Origin: Pyrenophora tritici-repentis
Taxonomy: Eukaryota > Ascomycota > Dothideomycetes > Pleosporales > Pleosporaceae
Reading direction: 5' to 3'
Assembly (NCBI RefSeq): GCF_003171515.1
Contig: NC_089393.1
Coordinates: 806,001 to 870,000 of the forward strand
DNA length: 64,000 nucleotides
Position 1 is the first letter of the stretch; each line of letters opens with the position of its first letter. Shown here piece by piece: positions 23,401 to 34,820 of the stretch. Position numbers and translations under genes: made by a program. The notes under the pieces are model-generated. The model saw only the letters and a list, made by a program, of their open reading frames with translations. It ran no database searches and was not told where the DNA came from.

Positions 23401-25189
23401 TCAGGCGCTGAGAGGCTCGGCCTTTTCGTTCGATGGCGTGGCCTCCGCCGAGCTGTTGTCTGTCGCATCGTTCCTCAGATCGTATGCGAGCTCGAAACAT
23501 TCTTCCAGAAGCTGTGTCACGCGGCCTTGACCATCGGGTATCTCGTCGCCCACCATAAACTTTCCGTCTACCCTCATGTTGTCGATCGAATTCAGCTGTT
23601 GTTAAATCAGTACACGATTTAGTATATCATTCGTGAAGCGCACGAACCTTCATGCTGTAGGGGTATAGCTCCCTTGGTGAAGAAACGCCCCCAAGCTTCT
23701 TCACTTCAAGCAGGCATTTCCGAAGCGTGGTCAGTTGGTTATAGATTGGTAGAAGCGCTTCAGAAACAGGCTCCGATGTTAATATGAGCTGGTATATCAA
23801 CGCATAGCTCTTTCGCAGAAGGTAGAGCAACGTCTGTGTTGCATGTTAGACCGACATTCCTACCGAAGTTTAAAAAGTCTTACCCTTTGCTCGTATATTT
23901 CTGAAGGTCGACCGAGAGCATCCACAAAGTTGCCGTCCACTCGCGCTTCGTCCACGCGGTCAAGCTGACGCTGGAAGTCCCAGAGGTCGGTCTCACGGAG
24001 CGACCACGCCTGAGTAAGCGTAAGTTTCTCGAGCTTGTTTCGGATAGCGAGCAGTTTGTCATAAGTGTCTTTGAACGCGGGTGATATACGTCCTTGCCTA
24101 TATATGTGTCAGACAGCAACGCATATCGGTAAGGATTGAACTGACTTCTGCTTGATCAAGGTGACCCAGAGCAGGTTTCGCCGCAACAGGGTCCCGACGA
24201 GGGTATTGGCTTCTGGCGCCGGCTCGGGATTCTCCTGGACAAGTTGCATCTTATTTACCATCTCAGCTAGTCTCTCCTCTGTGGTCCCTTCTGTTTCATA
24301 CGCCCGGATGCCGTATTCTTTGAGTTCTTCGGCGAGCTTGTTTAGCTCTTCCGAATACTCTTCAACTTCATCGTGAGGGAACTAAAGATCTCGTCAGTAT
24401 ACATATTTTATTCATTGATGGTTTACTGACCTTTGATCTGGCGTTGCAGCCACAAAGTGATCTTAGTATCGACACTAGCTTTTCCCACTTCGGTGTCAGT
24501 TCGGGCGTAAGCTCAGATAACGTAAGCTTCAGCTCTGCTAAAATCTCCTCGCACACTTTGAGACGAGCATCGAGCAGGGTCACGAGGTGGGGACTGTACA
24601 TCTCCCTACCCCTCTCGACATAACGCCGACAGTCTTGCACATTCTTGTCGAGAGCCTCGAGATCTTTCTGCGAATAGAATGTAGCTTCCTTGAGATGATC
24701 TAAAAGACGCTAGAAAAGTCAATATCCAGTATTCCATGGGCGAGTATGTTCAATTACCTTGATGGTAGAGACATATGAATACCTATAACGTCAGTACCGA
24801 TACATGTGGCAGAGTACGCTTGGATACCTACACGGCTGGTGGTTCATGATTCTTTCCAACAGTCAGATAGGCGAGAGAAATGAGCTGAAAACAGTCATCG
24901 AGCATATAATCAACTAAACCAGCCCATCAGTAAATGCATCTTCCACATTGGGTAACTGGCAACGTGACATACCCTTGTTTTGCTCGAGACGCTTGGTTTC
25001 GCGGATCTCGTTCAGAACCATGACTTGCTCGATGACTTGGTCATATAGTTTTACTACATCTTGGCTCTTGACGTATGTCGACCGATCACGCTTCATTAGT
25101 TCAAGCTCGGTCCGTATGGACTGCAGCTTGTCGAGGATGGGCTGCTCTTTCGCATCCAGCGGGATCCGCGGCAAGGGTGAGTCCGTCAT
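23401..25189 (-). CDS. DUF2408 family protein
   Basis: Eight exons on the minus strand: 25189-24973, 24913-24832, 24782-24758, 24709-24431, 24381-24146, 24097-23884, 23833-23648 and 23595-23401. The seven introns are all 48-59 bases, and the product is 477 residues. The protein is almost entirely alpha-helical and charged (for example LQSIRTELELMKRDRS near the N-terminus and FKDTYDKLLAIRNKLEKL later), with no membrane segment. I match it from memory to the fungal DUF2408 family, whose function is not known to me. One internal exon is only 25 bases. It diverges from the ribosomal P1 gene across 324 bases, so its expression may be tied to a growth-related promoter. Confidence 0.75.
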
Positions 25190-25513
25190 GGTGGCGGCAA
25201 ACGTTGATTGGGGATGGTTAGGCCGATAATCACGGTGGGGGTGCGACTAAAGGGAACGTCGGGGAGGGTTGGAGTATGCAGTATGCGAACTCGTAAGTAG
25301 GCTGGTCGCAAGGTCGGGAAGCCAAGATGCAGCTGGATAGCGGGGAAGCTACGCGGACGTCACAGAGGGGCAAGGACACGGCCAAGTCCCGAAACAACTT
25401 AGCGCCTCGCTAAGCGAAAGGCATCAGTTAGCGCCTTCCACATCAATTCCGCTCGAAACTCACGACTTCCAACATCCGACCTCACGACAAATCTCACGAC
25501 CACAACCGTCGCA
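25190..25513. promoter_or_regulatory. Shared promoter of DUF2408 gene and RPP1
   Basis: 324 bases between divergent starts. The 9-mer TTAGCGCCT occurs twice in the same orientation, at 25399-25407 and 25428-25436, 29 bases apart, close to the P1 start. It is a candidate regulator site by repetition only. Confidence 0.45.
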
Positions 25514-26019
25514 ATGTCTAACGCCGAGCTCGCCACCTCTTACGCCGCTCTCATCCTCGCTGATGACGGTGTCGACATCACTGTACGACTTCCGAGGTGT
25601 AATGGCAGTTGCAGTAATGTGCATAATGGCTAATTTGAACAGGCCGACAAGCTCCAGTCTCTCATCAAGGCCGCAAAGATCGAGGACGTCGAGCCCATCT
25701 GGACGTCCCTGTTCGCCAAGGTGCGCACAATCAAGAATTATGGGGGATAGAACACAAATCTGATATATAAACAGGCTCTCGAGGGCAAGGATGTCAAGGA
25801 CCTACTACTGAACGTCGGTTCAGGCGGCGGTGCCGCTCCCGCTGCTGGTGCTGCTGCCGGCGCTGCCGCAGGCGGTGCTGACGCTGCTGAGCCCGCTGCT
25901 GAGGAGAAGAAGGAAGAAGGTGCGTCTGCCCACACACAAGTCTGCCCACAAACATGGCTAACCCACAAACAGAGAAGGAGGAGTCAGACGACGACATGGG
26001 CTTCGGTCTCTTCGACTAA
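25514..26019 (+). CDS. RPP1: 60S acidic ribosomal protein P1
   Basis: Four exons: 25514-25582, 25643-25720, 25775-25919 and 25973-26019 (introns 60, 54 and 53 bases), giving 112 residues, the usual length. The N-terminal helical domain begins [19 protein letters not shown]. It is followed by an Ala/Gly-rich hinge and the invariant acidic tail ending [13 protein letters not shown]1 pairs with P2 on the ribosomal stalk protein P0 and recruits translation elongation factors to the large subunit. The intron phases and splice signals are clean. Confidence 0.97.
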
Positions 26020-27333
26020 GCGCATCACTTCCCTTCCTTTCTTCGAGATTTGCCTTTTACGGGGTTGCACAACGGATTATCAGCGGGCATATTCCCATTG
26101 CTGGGGTGGAAATAGTCACGATCTTTCAGTGACTCGGCTTGCATACGGGCCCTCCCCGGAAGAACAAAGATGGCGTCATGAGATATGTTAGGTCGGCGGG
26201 TCAATGAAACTTCGAAAAGCGCAATATCGGGAGTCCGTCTGTGATACCTTATAACCGGTGATAGAGCACGTCGTTTCAGATGATCACCAATTGGCCAATA
26301 TCTTCCTGTTGTATAGTGGATGCAGTGCATGCGAATCTTCTCTCAGACGTCAAGGATTGTGCTACTAATATCTAGGTCAGCCAGTATCTTGGTCAAGGGT
26401 CTGTGGTTTTTTTCTGTTCCTTTCATGAGGGGTAATTCAATCCAATTTTCGTAATCTCCACTTCCCAGCCTGAACTAAGTCGGTTCATAAACACCAGCCT
26501 TCAAAACGCCTAATCACTGTTCTACATACGCATCGACAAACCTTTTTGTTACAATCTTATCGTTTCTCGCGTCGTTCATGTCTTCCCACTGTTTTACTTT
26601 GCCGACAAAAACCTCATTCTCGTCGACAATATCGCTTGTGATGTTCCATATTAATATCATGTACCACGAGTCATTCAAAGCGCAGTCTTGAGAGCAACGT
26701 CTTCTAGCTGATCCTATGGCGTACATGTGTAGGCTTCTGTTTTGAGTGACTTGCGGGGTTATCGGTGCATAGTCTGGAACTGACGTGAAAATACATTTCT
26801 AAGTGCTACTGGTTATTGTAGAGATCACTATTAAATACTGAAGTCAAGATATGACGAGTTTTGTAGTCCTGGATACGTCGGTGCACTATATCAAGTGTGA
26901 ATAGCACGTTGACCTTCGTTATTTCTTTGGGGAAATGTATTTGAAATTGAATTTATGCATTTATTGCTGATGAGTGTGATACTCTGGTTACCCTCGATGC
27001 AGATGGTGATTGAGCCGCAATACCGAAGATATGGTTTTGAAATCAATCACAAATCATTTGTAACTTGCATCCCTAAGCAACCCGTAGCTTTTGTAAGCTG
27101 TTATAACGCAGCCCAAAATAAGAAAACACAATAACCCATAGCTTTCGAAGACCTGAGACAGGCCGATCCGTAATAGTAAGATAAATGCAAAACTCCATTT
27201 CAGATCGTTTGCTGGCGTCAGATTCTCGCACAGGGGTGCTCGAATACTGTCCTGTTTCCGTCATCCTCTTGACAGACCACCATTGCTAAGCACTGTTTCT
27301 CTTCTTCTGTCCTTTGTCTCCATCATCAATCTG
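26020..27333. other. Intergenic between RPP1 and BTB gene
   Basis: 3' sides of two convergent genes. It is AT-rich from about 26780 to 27060. A 70-residue minus frame at 26514-26726 reads like protein (SWYMILIWNITSDIVDENEV) but has no recognised motif or partner exon. Confidence 0.4.
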
Positions 27334-28081
27334 CTACTTCCTCAATTCTTCCAAGCACACTGCTTTGCATTGCTCGGAACTTGAAAAGTCGCCTTCTCGG
27401 TGGATGACATCGGCCAGAAATTCTTTAGGTAACTGGAAAAGGATTGATTTATGCCGGTAATTCTTGTCTCTTGCAGAAACAGTGCAGAAGCCTACAATCA
27501 TGATAATTCTCAGAAAAACATCAAGTTTGGTGAGGCTGTACGTGTATTCGACGGGATCCACGATATCCTCCGGGCGTTGTCTATATATGTTCTCTCTTGG
27601 GTCAGTGGTGATATTCTCGATACAGCGCGATAGCTGATCGAGGATATCTTTTTTTTTAGCTCAATAATCTCGTAATCCGTACTCAGTTTGTAGACATAGA
27701 GAAGGTTAAAGGCCGTGTGCAGATCGAGGAGTCCATTTGTAAGGCTCGCACGGCTTGCTTTAAACGTGCTAGTATCGTTCGGAATCTCTTTGAGCCATTT
27801 CACAAATTCGTCAAAGCACACTTGGTCGAAACAAGTAAGCTCAATAGTTTCAGAGCCCTGGCGACGCTGCTCCAGGATATTTTGCGCTAATTTTGGCGCA
27901 TGAGCCTCGAGTAATGCCGTGGATATGATGAAAGTCATCGATTCGTCACCGTCGGCAATCCTGATTTCCAGGACGCCGGCGAGCATGCTAGACAGTGTGA
28001 GCCAAGAAATGCATATGCTTTGATCCATATGGCTTACGGGGCTCTATGGCTGCAGCTCGGTTTATCGTTCTTATCGGCCAT
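27334..28081 (-). CDS. BTB/POZ-domain protein, frame change at an A9 run
   Basis: Exon 1 is 28081-28038 (start in a CCACCATGG context), then a 50-base intron, then a long exon from 27987. The first about 130 residues form a BTB/POZ fold: LEIRIADGDESMTFIISTALLEAHAPKL style strands, a KWL helix and the LYVYKLSTDYEI segment. In the minus strand the frame reaches ELKKK at a run of nine A (plus-strand T run 27649-27657). In that frame a stop follows after FF at 27510. One extra base in the run would instead continue into a coherent helical C-terminus (KDILDQLSRCIEN onward, through PVEYTYSLTKLDVFL) ending at a TAG at 27334. I give the extent of both frames. BTB domains mediate dimerisation and often recruit cullin-3 ligases. 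The second BTB gene lies head to head. Confidence 0.65.
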
Positions 28082-28405
28082 GGTGGCTGTTGTACGAGAG
28101 AGATAGAGGGAGTGAGTGTGTAGGTTTGTGGAAAGAATTGATGGATGGCAGCAGTCTCGTACCCGCCGGTCACGCTATTGCACGCAAGTGAGACAGAGCA
28201 TCCACACTCAATTGCGCGCAAGTGTCGGTAACGGAGGAAAGGTGAGAGAGGAGAGCAGCACTAGTGAGAGATTATTACGCTAGTCGCTCGTGACTACCTC
28301 ACGGCCAACATCATCTAACCCGAACCATTACACTCAGAAGCAAATTACCCCACCCCACGCCTTGAGTAACTACGACCGCGGTAATCCCAGAAGAGCAAGA
28401 AGACG
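28082..28405. promoter_or_regulatory. Shared promoter of the two BTB genes
   Basis: 324 bases between the divergent start codons at 28081 and 28406. No specific site is claimed. Confidence 0.45.
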
Positions 28406-29206
28406 ATGCGCGCAAGGTACATTTCACTCCCCCATACTCAAAGTACAGACTCCAGCTGACCACGAAACACAGCACCACCGCTCGCAGTTCTGCGCTCGTC
28501 ATCGTAGAGGTTGGCGCGGAAAAGACCAAGTACACGGTTCATCGTTCGTTTCTCACAGAACATTCCGAGTACTTCCGCAAAGCCTTGACTGGGTCCTGGA
28601 AGGAGGCTCAGGAAGGTGTTGTCACGCTGGAGAATGTCGACTGCGATGGTTGTAAGTACATATGAGCAGCGTTGAGGTTTGTGACTATAGTAGCTGACCA
28701 AAACAGTCAATATCTTCGTTGACTGGATGTACACGCGGAAGCTTCCAAGAATCCCTGTCAAACACGACGACTCAGACGATTTGGGCGACTCGAACATATC
28801 GATGTTGAAAGCCCTTGTCCCTGGCGATCGTATTCTTGCGCTTAATTTCCATCGAGCGGTGCGCGATGCAATTATCGAGGATCTCATAGTAAACTGTCCT
28901 TGGTACAAAGCCATCATCTATGGGTTCGCCAATCTTCCAAAGGATCATCCTGTCTTAGATCTCATGGTTGCATCACACTGCCTCGACTACACTGATAATG
29001 ATGACACTAAGGAAAATGGCGATTTTCAGCGCAGATCGCAACTACCAGTTGATTTCCTAATACGCGTCATGCTTCGCTATAGCTTCATGAAGAGCCAAGA
29101 TTGGAGTAAATGCATCCTGGATCCGTGCGATTATCATGGTCATGTATCAGAGGAGGATCGAGAGAAGTATCCTGTGAAGATGAGAGGACTGAAACAAAAG
29201 ACGTAG
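28406..29206 (+). CDS. BTB/POZ-domain protein
   Basis: Three exons: 28406-28416 (only 11 bases of coding sequence), 28473-28651 and 28707-29206 (introns 56 and 55 bases), giving 229 residues. The splice of exon 1 creates MRASTTAR, leading straight into the BTB core: ALVIVEVGAEKTKYTVHRSF, LTEHSEYFRKALTGSWKEA and the IFVDWMYTRKLP segment. The rest is helical with acidic patches and a Lys-rich tail. This is the fungal type of BTB protein that lacks Kelch or zinc-finger partners. Such proteins may act as substrate adaptors for cullin-3, but the target is unknown. It is divergent to another BTB gene, which suggests an old inverted duplication, though sequence identity between the two is low. Confidence 0.8.
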
Positions 29207-29460
29207 GAGGGTATGAGACGCGTGGAGAAACAAAGCGAATGAGAACCATGAGAAGGTACGAGACAAGTGGAAAGGATTTTGAGCAAAGGGCGCACGATGT
29301 ACATGCGTCATATTCAATGCTATGCCAGCAGTAGCGTACTCAAATCCTGGATAAGTTACATACCCGCTTCCACACAAGCAATGATATGCGCCTACTCCAT
29401 GCCAGATGCAGAAACAGTGAAACCCTAATCATATAAATGCCAGATAAGCATCGATTGCGA

Positions 29461-30853
29461 TTAATAATCATTTGCGCGGAGGAGTTCTTCGTCATAGGTC
29501 ATGCCATTGATTCGCTTCTTGAGAAACTCAAAGGCGGTAAAGAAAATTGCATTGACCATGCATGATCGAGACATGGAAACCCCCAGACCTAGACTTGATT
29601 AGGACCCAGTTGTTGAAGAGAGATGTACATTCGCTTACCTCTGTACATCCGCCGACTGAAGAACTCTATTTTTGGTCTGGTTGCCTTGTCTTTGCCTCCG
29701 ACGAGGCAGTTGCGCTGGTAGATGCTTTTTACCGTATCGATGGGAAAGATCTGTATGATTTGTCAGAATTTTGTATCCAACCTGCGTTGTCATCGATTAC
29801 TTACGCATGCCCAACTGACCAATCCGCATACTCCACCAGCTATAACCACAGCCAATGGATGGGTGGGCGAAGTTCCGCGTGCATTTGCCAGGATCTGTTT
29901 CACACTCTCATATGTAACAAAATAGATGCCGGTACCGATGGAATCTCGAACTATGCCAAGTCAGCCTCTCCGCATCTTCCATTCATGCTCCAGTTCACTC
30001 ACGTAGATGTAAATGAAAACCGGAGTACAGGCCTCCCCATCCCCGGTGTTTGACCAGATTTTGCGCCGTCTTCCAGGTTCCCAAATTCTGGTAGCTTTTC
30101 CGTATGGCTTCGTTCTTACCGCCACCGTCGCTGCGCTCGGCCATCAACACGGAGATTTGGGCACTCAATTTGGTCAATTCGAAAGGACCTGAGATTAAGA
30201 TTAGCCAACTACACGTACATGTAGGACGAAGGTGGCCATACATGCAATTACCGTAATGGCAGCACCCGCATTCACACCTGCCAGACCGAAACACGCAACT
30301 GTCGAGAGCGTAGGCCATGCGCCTCTCGTGTTGGCGATGACAAGTGGCGAGCTTCCAGTAGTCTGGTAGATCCAGTTGTCGAGCGCGTACTTGGTTCGCT
30401 GATATATCGAGAAGGATACGGTACGGACGAGGGTAATGCTTGCAAGAGGAGACCAGACCCCGCGATAGAAACCATGAAAGCCTTCAGTCTTGTAGGTATG
30501 GCGAACGCAGTCAGTGAAGGAACTGAACTTGTAGCTGTGGGATGTTAGCCGTGTTCTGGGTAAGCTGAGGGGGCCGGCATACGCTTGCAGTCGGGTCTTG
30601 ACCGAGTCCAGAGGATACTGGAAGCTATTAGCATTCTCGATTCTCACGTGATATCGCTCGCTGTATCTGTACGTACTGCAGCAAAGGTGGAAAGCAGACT
30701 GCTGGAGCTTGCGGCGACCTCAGTCCTATACCTCTTGGTCCATCGCTTTGCCTGCTCGCTCCGCAACACAGCTCTTGAAACCTCGGTCAGATCACGCGGC
30801 CTATTCGGAATGTCCTTTTGTACATTTGGCCTCGCTTCCTCCTGCTCGGGCAT
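29461..30853 (-). CDS. Mitochondrial carrier family transporter
   Basis: Seven exons on the minus strand: 30853-30677, 30617-30583, 30534-30242, 30188-30003, 29950-29805, 29750-29639 and 29588-29461. The introns are 48-59 bases, and the product is 358 residues. The three repeats each carry a PxxxxK carrier signature: YPLDSVKTRLQ, GPFELTKLSAQ and FPIDTVKSIYQRN. The family motifs GFYRGVW, GLYSGFHLHL and MYRGLGVS mark the matrix helices, and RDSIGTGIYF is in the second half. Mitochondrial carriers exchange metabolites across the inner membrane. The substrate cannot be assigned. The start at 30853 is chosen because the upstream frame, open to 31135, looks like untranslated leader. The second signature (P-F-E-L-T-K) has Glu in the acidic position, as in several family members. 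Confidence 0.88.
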
Positions 30854-31918
30854 ACTGGCTATCGCTAGCTGTGGAAGACGGTGCTGTCTTCCTACGGCAG
30901 TCGCGATCGGGCCAGCAGCCGGGCAAGCTCCATGAAGACCGCTGCGTCGCCAAGCTCGATACGAATGGCGTATATGCGCGAATTGTGTGGCGTGGAGAGA
31001 CTTGGGGTAGAGGGCAAGGTTGGGCGACAATGGCGGGCGGTATTGAGGGTATATGGACGTCGATTGTGGTGATGGAATGGTGGGGTTGAGATCGCGCTTT
31101 GTGCTACGAACAGCCCAAAACAGTCTAATGGCCACGGAAGGATGAACTCATTGGCTGCAGAGGAACGATCGACGCGAACTATCACTATCTGCACTTCAAT
31201 ATGTCTCTACGAACAGACAATAACACTCATTCCATGCCCCCGAAGTCGTCAGCGTCCTCGCCCCAATACGTCGTGGCATCGCGCCGGCTGTCACGCACTC
31301 AAACCTCGTGGCATGTTGCATGTTTGATAGCCACCACAACGTAAAATGCGGGGTTGGCTTACATGTGAAGCTCTACACATCCTGGTTTACATGCATATCC
31401 ATAGCTTCAACGAATCACCATTCATCAATACGGCAGCTGCGGCATCTGGGTAGGTCCTGTTTCGATCTTTGCGCCATGTCATGTCGTGCGACTATGGCGT
31501 CCTGAATCATCAAGCCTTTGTTATTATTCAACGTCAACCGGTCAAGAAAGCTTCAATATGTGACAGAATGTGTATGACAAGAAGCTACCGGCCGCGGACC
31601 GTGGTACGTACCGGTAGCTCGTAGCTCCACTTGACCTCGCCTGTACCGGAGTTTGCCTCGTTACCACCATCGCATCACTAAAGAGACCGAGCAATGCTTA
31701 GCTGTTATATGGGGTCATGTGCCGCATGTGGCGCGCTGTCGACCCTTCCCTAGCCTCCACGGAGTAGCATGCAATAAGTGATCGTTTGGTGTAAGCGTAA
31801 AGCTTATGTTGGGACTTTATACTCTACGAAGGCCTATACGTTGCTGAATGTCAATCTGGTATACTTCCCTCGTGTGCGTGTCCAATTACACGGCAAAAGC
31901 GCGTCGTAAACATTTGCC
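30854..31918. other. Intergenic, no gene recognised
   Basis: Promoter side of the carrier gene and 3' side of the small membrane protein. Several short frames overlap on both strands, but none carries a recognised motif. Confidence 0.5.
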
Positions 31919-32236
31919 TTAGTCTTTCTTTCCCAAGATCTTCCTCAATTCTGCCTCGTTTTCCGACCTCTCCACCGGCGCCTTCTGGTTTTCCTCAACC
32001 TTCTGCTGTTGCTTCTTCTTTTTCCGAATGTCTCCCATGAGTGCTTCGCTAAACGTCCCTTTATCATCGTCTAATTTTTCCATCTGCCCATGCCGCCTCA
32101 GGCTCTCCTTGTGCCAGCTAATCTGCCCACCATCTGCCTCGCGGTGCTTTTTTGCGTTGAGCTTTGCGGCTCGTATCGAAGTTCGAGCGTAGACGAAGAG
32201 GAGACCAGCCATTGTAAAGGCAGCTAATGGCGCCAT
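31919..32236 (-). CDS. Conserved-looking small membrane protein
   Basis: A single exon of 105 residues. The N-terminus has one hydrophobic segment (about residues 3-17, AAFTMAGLLFVYART) followed directly by basic residues (SIRAAKLNAKKHREADGG). The remainder is a highly charged helix with Lys-rich runs (KKKKQQQK). The layout is a single membrane anchor with a cytosolic or matrix-facing charged tail. The hydrophobic stretch followed by positive charge could also target mitochondria. I believe similar small proteins exist in other ascomycetes, but I cannot name the family. It sits divergent to glutathione reductase across 818 bases. Confidence 0.6.
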   Translation of the reverse strand: MAPLAAFTMAGLLFVYARTSIRAAKLNAKKHREADGGQISWHKESLRRHGQMEKLDDDKGTFSEALMGDIRKKKKQQQKVEENQKAPVERSENEAELRKILGKKD

Positions 32237-33054
32237 GATTGTCTATGTATATGTTAGCACGTACAGCAAATACATGTCAAGCTATGAAGGCTTACACGGC
32301 CATTGATGATGCCTCGACCCCGCGTGAGACGGGCGCGTGCGTTTGCAGAAGTTGGTTTGGAAGTTTCACTAAGGCCATCGGCGGCCTTTGGCATGGAAAG
32401 CCTCCCTCCCATACTGAGATTATCAGAGGGATTGAATGCTAGATGTAGACCTTGTGCATGCGACGTGCAGCGTGATGCGTTCGGGCTCGTGGTGGAGCTT
32501 GGGACGTGAAGGATTGCGGACTTCAGAAGGTTGCCTCACGATTCACGATCCGGGGAAATTGGTGCTGCTGTCATGTGTTGGCATATCTCCTACCAACATC
32601 TACCGAGATCTCTTGCATGGACCACAACATACAATCACCGCTATTGGAGACGCGAGTGCGGGTGTTGGGAGTGGAGTGCACCATCGATGAGGTAATCTGC
32701 AAGCAGCTATCGAAAGCGGTATAGCGCATTGACGTCTTTGCTAGGGACCGAGGTCGCGTCATCGTCTATTGATACTAATCGCAAAACTCAAAAACCTCGA
32801 GACTGGATTTAAAGATTATCAAGCAGCATACGGTGTAGCTTACACAGTAGCGCATAGTAATATGTACGTCGCTCCTTGCATCGTCAATTGCGTCCAGCCA
32901 GCAAATGCTTCTTAAGCCGTACAACAAACTGCAACTGCACCTGCACGTAGGATTACTAACGTCAACCAATCCAGTCCGTGACTACTGCCGCATTTAAAAT
33001 TTAGATGCCCTCGCTATTTCCATAAGTATCCACCGTGTCCGCGCTGCATCTTTA
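32237..33054. promoter_or_regulatory. Divergent upstream region of GLR1
   Basis: 818 bases between the start of the small membrane protein gene (32236, minus) and glutathione reductase (33055, plus). No convincing frame is seen. It should contain promoters for both genes; no specific redox-response site is claimed. Confidence 0.4.
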
Positions 33055-34820
33055 ATGCAAAGAACTGCGACCCTTAGACTGCGAGCTCTATCGACGAGTC
33101 TCCGTACCACTGCCCCTCCATCCACTCGACAAACCATCCTATCTCGGTCGCACTTCCACCCTCTGCCAACAGCAGTGGCATCCTCACGCCTATCGAAACT
33201 TTCATCTCATTTCTCCACATCCGGCATCAATATGTCGTCCAATACGAAGGAGTGCGATTACCTAGTGTTGGGTATCGGTAGTGGTGGTATTGCCTCTGGT
33301 CGACGAGCAGCCAAACACGGCGCCAAAGTCATTGCGATTGAATCATCACGATACGGCGGTACCTGTGTGAACGTTGGTTGTGTACCGAAGAAGGTGACTT
33401 GGAATGCCGCAGCCATTGCGGAAACCTTCAAGGACGCGCCCGCATACGGCTTCCAGGTTGGCGGCGTACCGGACTTTGACTGGCCATACTTTAAGAAGAA
33501 GCGAGACGACTACGTCAAGCGCCTAAACGGCATCTACGAGAACAACCTGAACAAGGACGAGATCGAGCACTTCAGAGGGCGTGCGAAATTCGTTGCAAAG
33601 GACGAGGTCGAGGTTGCACTCAATGACGGAGGTGTCCAGCGCATCAAGGCGAAACACATCCTCATTGCGACCGGAGGACGACCCATGATACCCGATATTC
33701 CCGGCAAGGAACTTTGCATCAACAGTGACGGTTTCTTCGACCTTGAGAAGCAGCCCAAGAGTATCGCGACAAGCGGCGCAGGATATATCGGTGTTGAGAT
33801 GACTGGTATGCTCCATGCCCTGGGCACGAAAACACACTTCTTCATCCGTGGTGATAAGCTTCTCCGGAGTTTTGACCCTATGATCCAAGACACTGTAACC
33901 CAGGAGTATGAACGTCAAGGCATCAACCTGTACAAGGGTACACAAATCACAAAGGTAGAAGATATCGGCCATGGACTGAAGCGTGTCACCTACCAAGAGA
34001 CTGAGACGAAGAGGGAATCGACTGTTGAGGTCGAAGAGGTCCTCTTCGCGACTGGTCGTGTGCCGGAAATCGAAGACCTCAAGATCGCCGACTTTGGCAT
34101 CAAGCTCAACGAAAAGAACCACATCGTGACCGACGAGTACCAGAACACGTCCATCCCTAACATCTATGCCATCGGAGATGTTTGCGATCGCGGCTTTGAA
34201 CTCACCCCTGTGGCCATTGCCTCTGGCCGTCGCCTGTCTGACCGTCTCTTCAACAACCAGCCCGATGCACACCTGGAATACGAAAATATCCCCTCTGTCG
34301 TTTTCGCCCACCCCGAGATCGGTTCGATTGGCTTGACTGAGCCCGAAGCCCGCAAAAAGTATGGTGACGACAAGATCAAGATCTACAAGACCCAGTTCAC
34401 AGCCATGTACTTCGCCATGATGGACCCTAGCGAGAAGCAGCCCACGGCCTACAAGATCATTTGTGCAGGTGATAATGAGAAAGTCGTTGGTCTGCATATC
34501 TTGGGTCAGGGCAGCAGTGAAATCCTGCAAGGATTTGGTGTGGCGATTAAGATGGGTGCAACGAAGAAGGATTTTGATAACTGTGTGGTACGTGGTATTC
34601 TAACCTTCCTTTCTTGTGCTATTGTCCGTCCCTTGCTGCATATGCCGCAATTTCTCGCTTACTCGGATGACGAAACCGCATTGTCAAGGTTCAAGGATGG
34701 TGACAGCACTCGAATTTTTATACTGATGCACATCGATGCATACTGATTCAACGAATGCTAACTTACGCTTCACAGGCTATCCACCCAGTATCAGCTGAGG
34801 AACTTGTCACCATGACTTGA
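33055..34820 (+). CDS. GLR1: Glutathione reductase
   Basis: Two exons: 33055-34587 and 34776-34820, with a 188-base intron (GTACGT donor, TTCACAG acceptor), giving 525 residues. It reduces glutathione disulfide to glutathione with NADPH and FAD. Visible sites: FAD-binding GIGSGGIASG (73-82), the redox pair in GGTCVNVGC (Cys104, Cys109), the NADPH-binding GAGYIGVE with IRGDKLLRSF downstream, the second FAD site YAIGDV, and the active-site tail HPVSAEE (His514, Glu519) supplied by the last exon. Residues 1-59 are rich in Arg, Ser and Thr with almost no acidic residues, like a mitochondrial presequence. A second ATG at codon 60 (33232) begins MSSNTKECDY, the natural start of a cytosolic enzyme. 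Two isoforms from alternative starts are therefore likely, as known for yeast GLR1. Confidence 0.97.

Noticed and set aside
27640..27700. A 49-base intron (GTACGG to ATCAG) to repair the BTB frame at the A9 run
   Set aside because: Signals look plausible, but removing 49 bases leaves a frame that meets a stop soon after. The required shift is not met.
30644..31135. Extended N-terminus of the mitochondrial carrier starting at 31135
   Set aside because: The extra 94 residues are low in helical character, Pro/His-rich and lack carrier features. The ATG at 30853 gives a normal carrier length.
33523..34530. 335-residue minus-strand frame inside GLR1
   Set aside because: It is an antisense shadow of a conserved, codon-biased enzyme gene.
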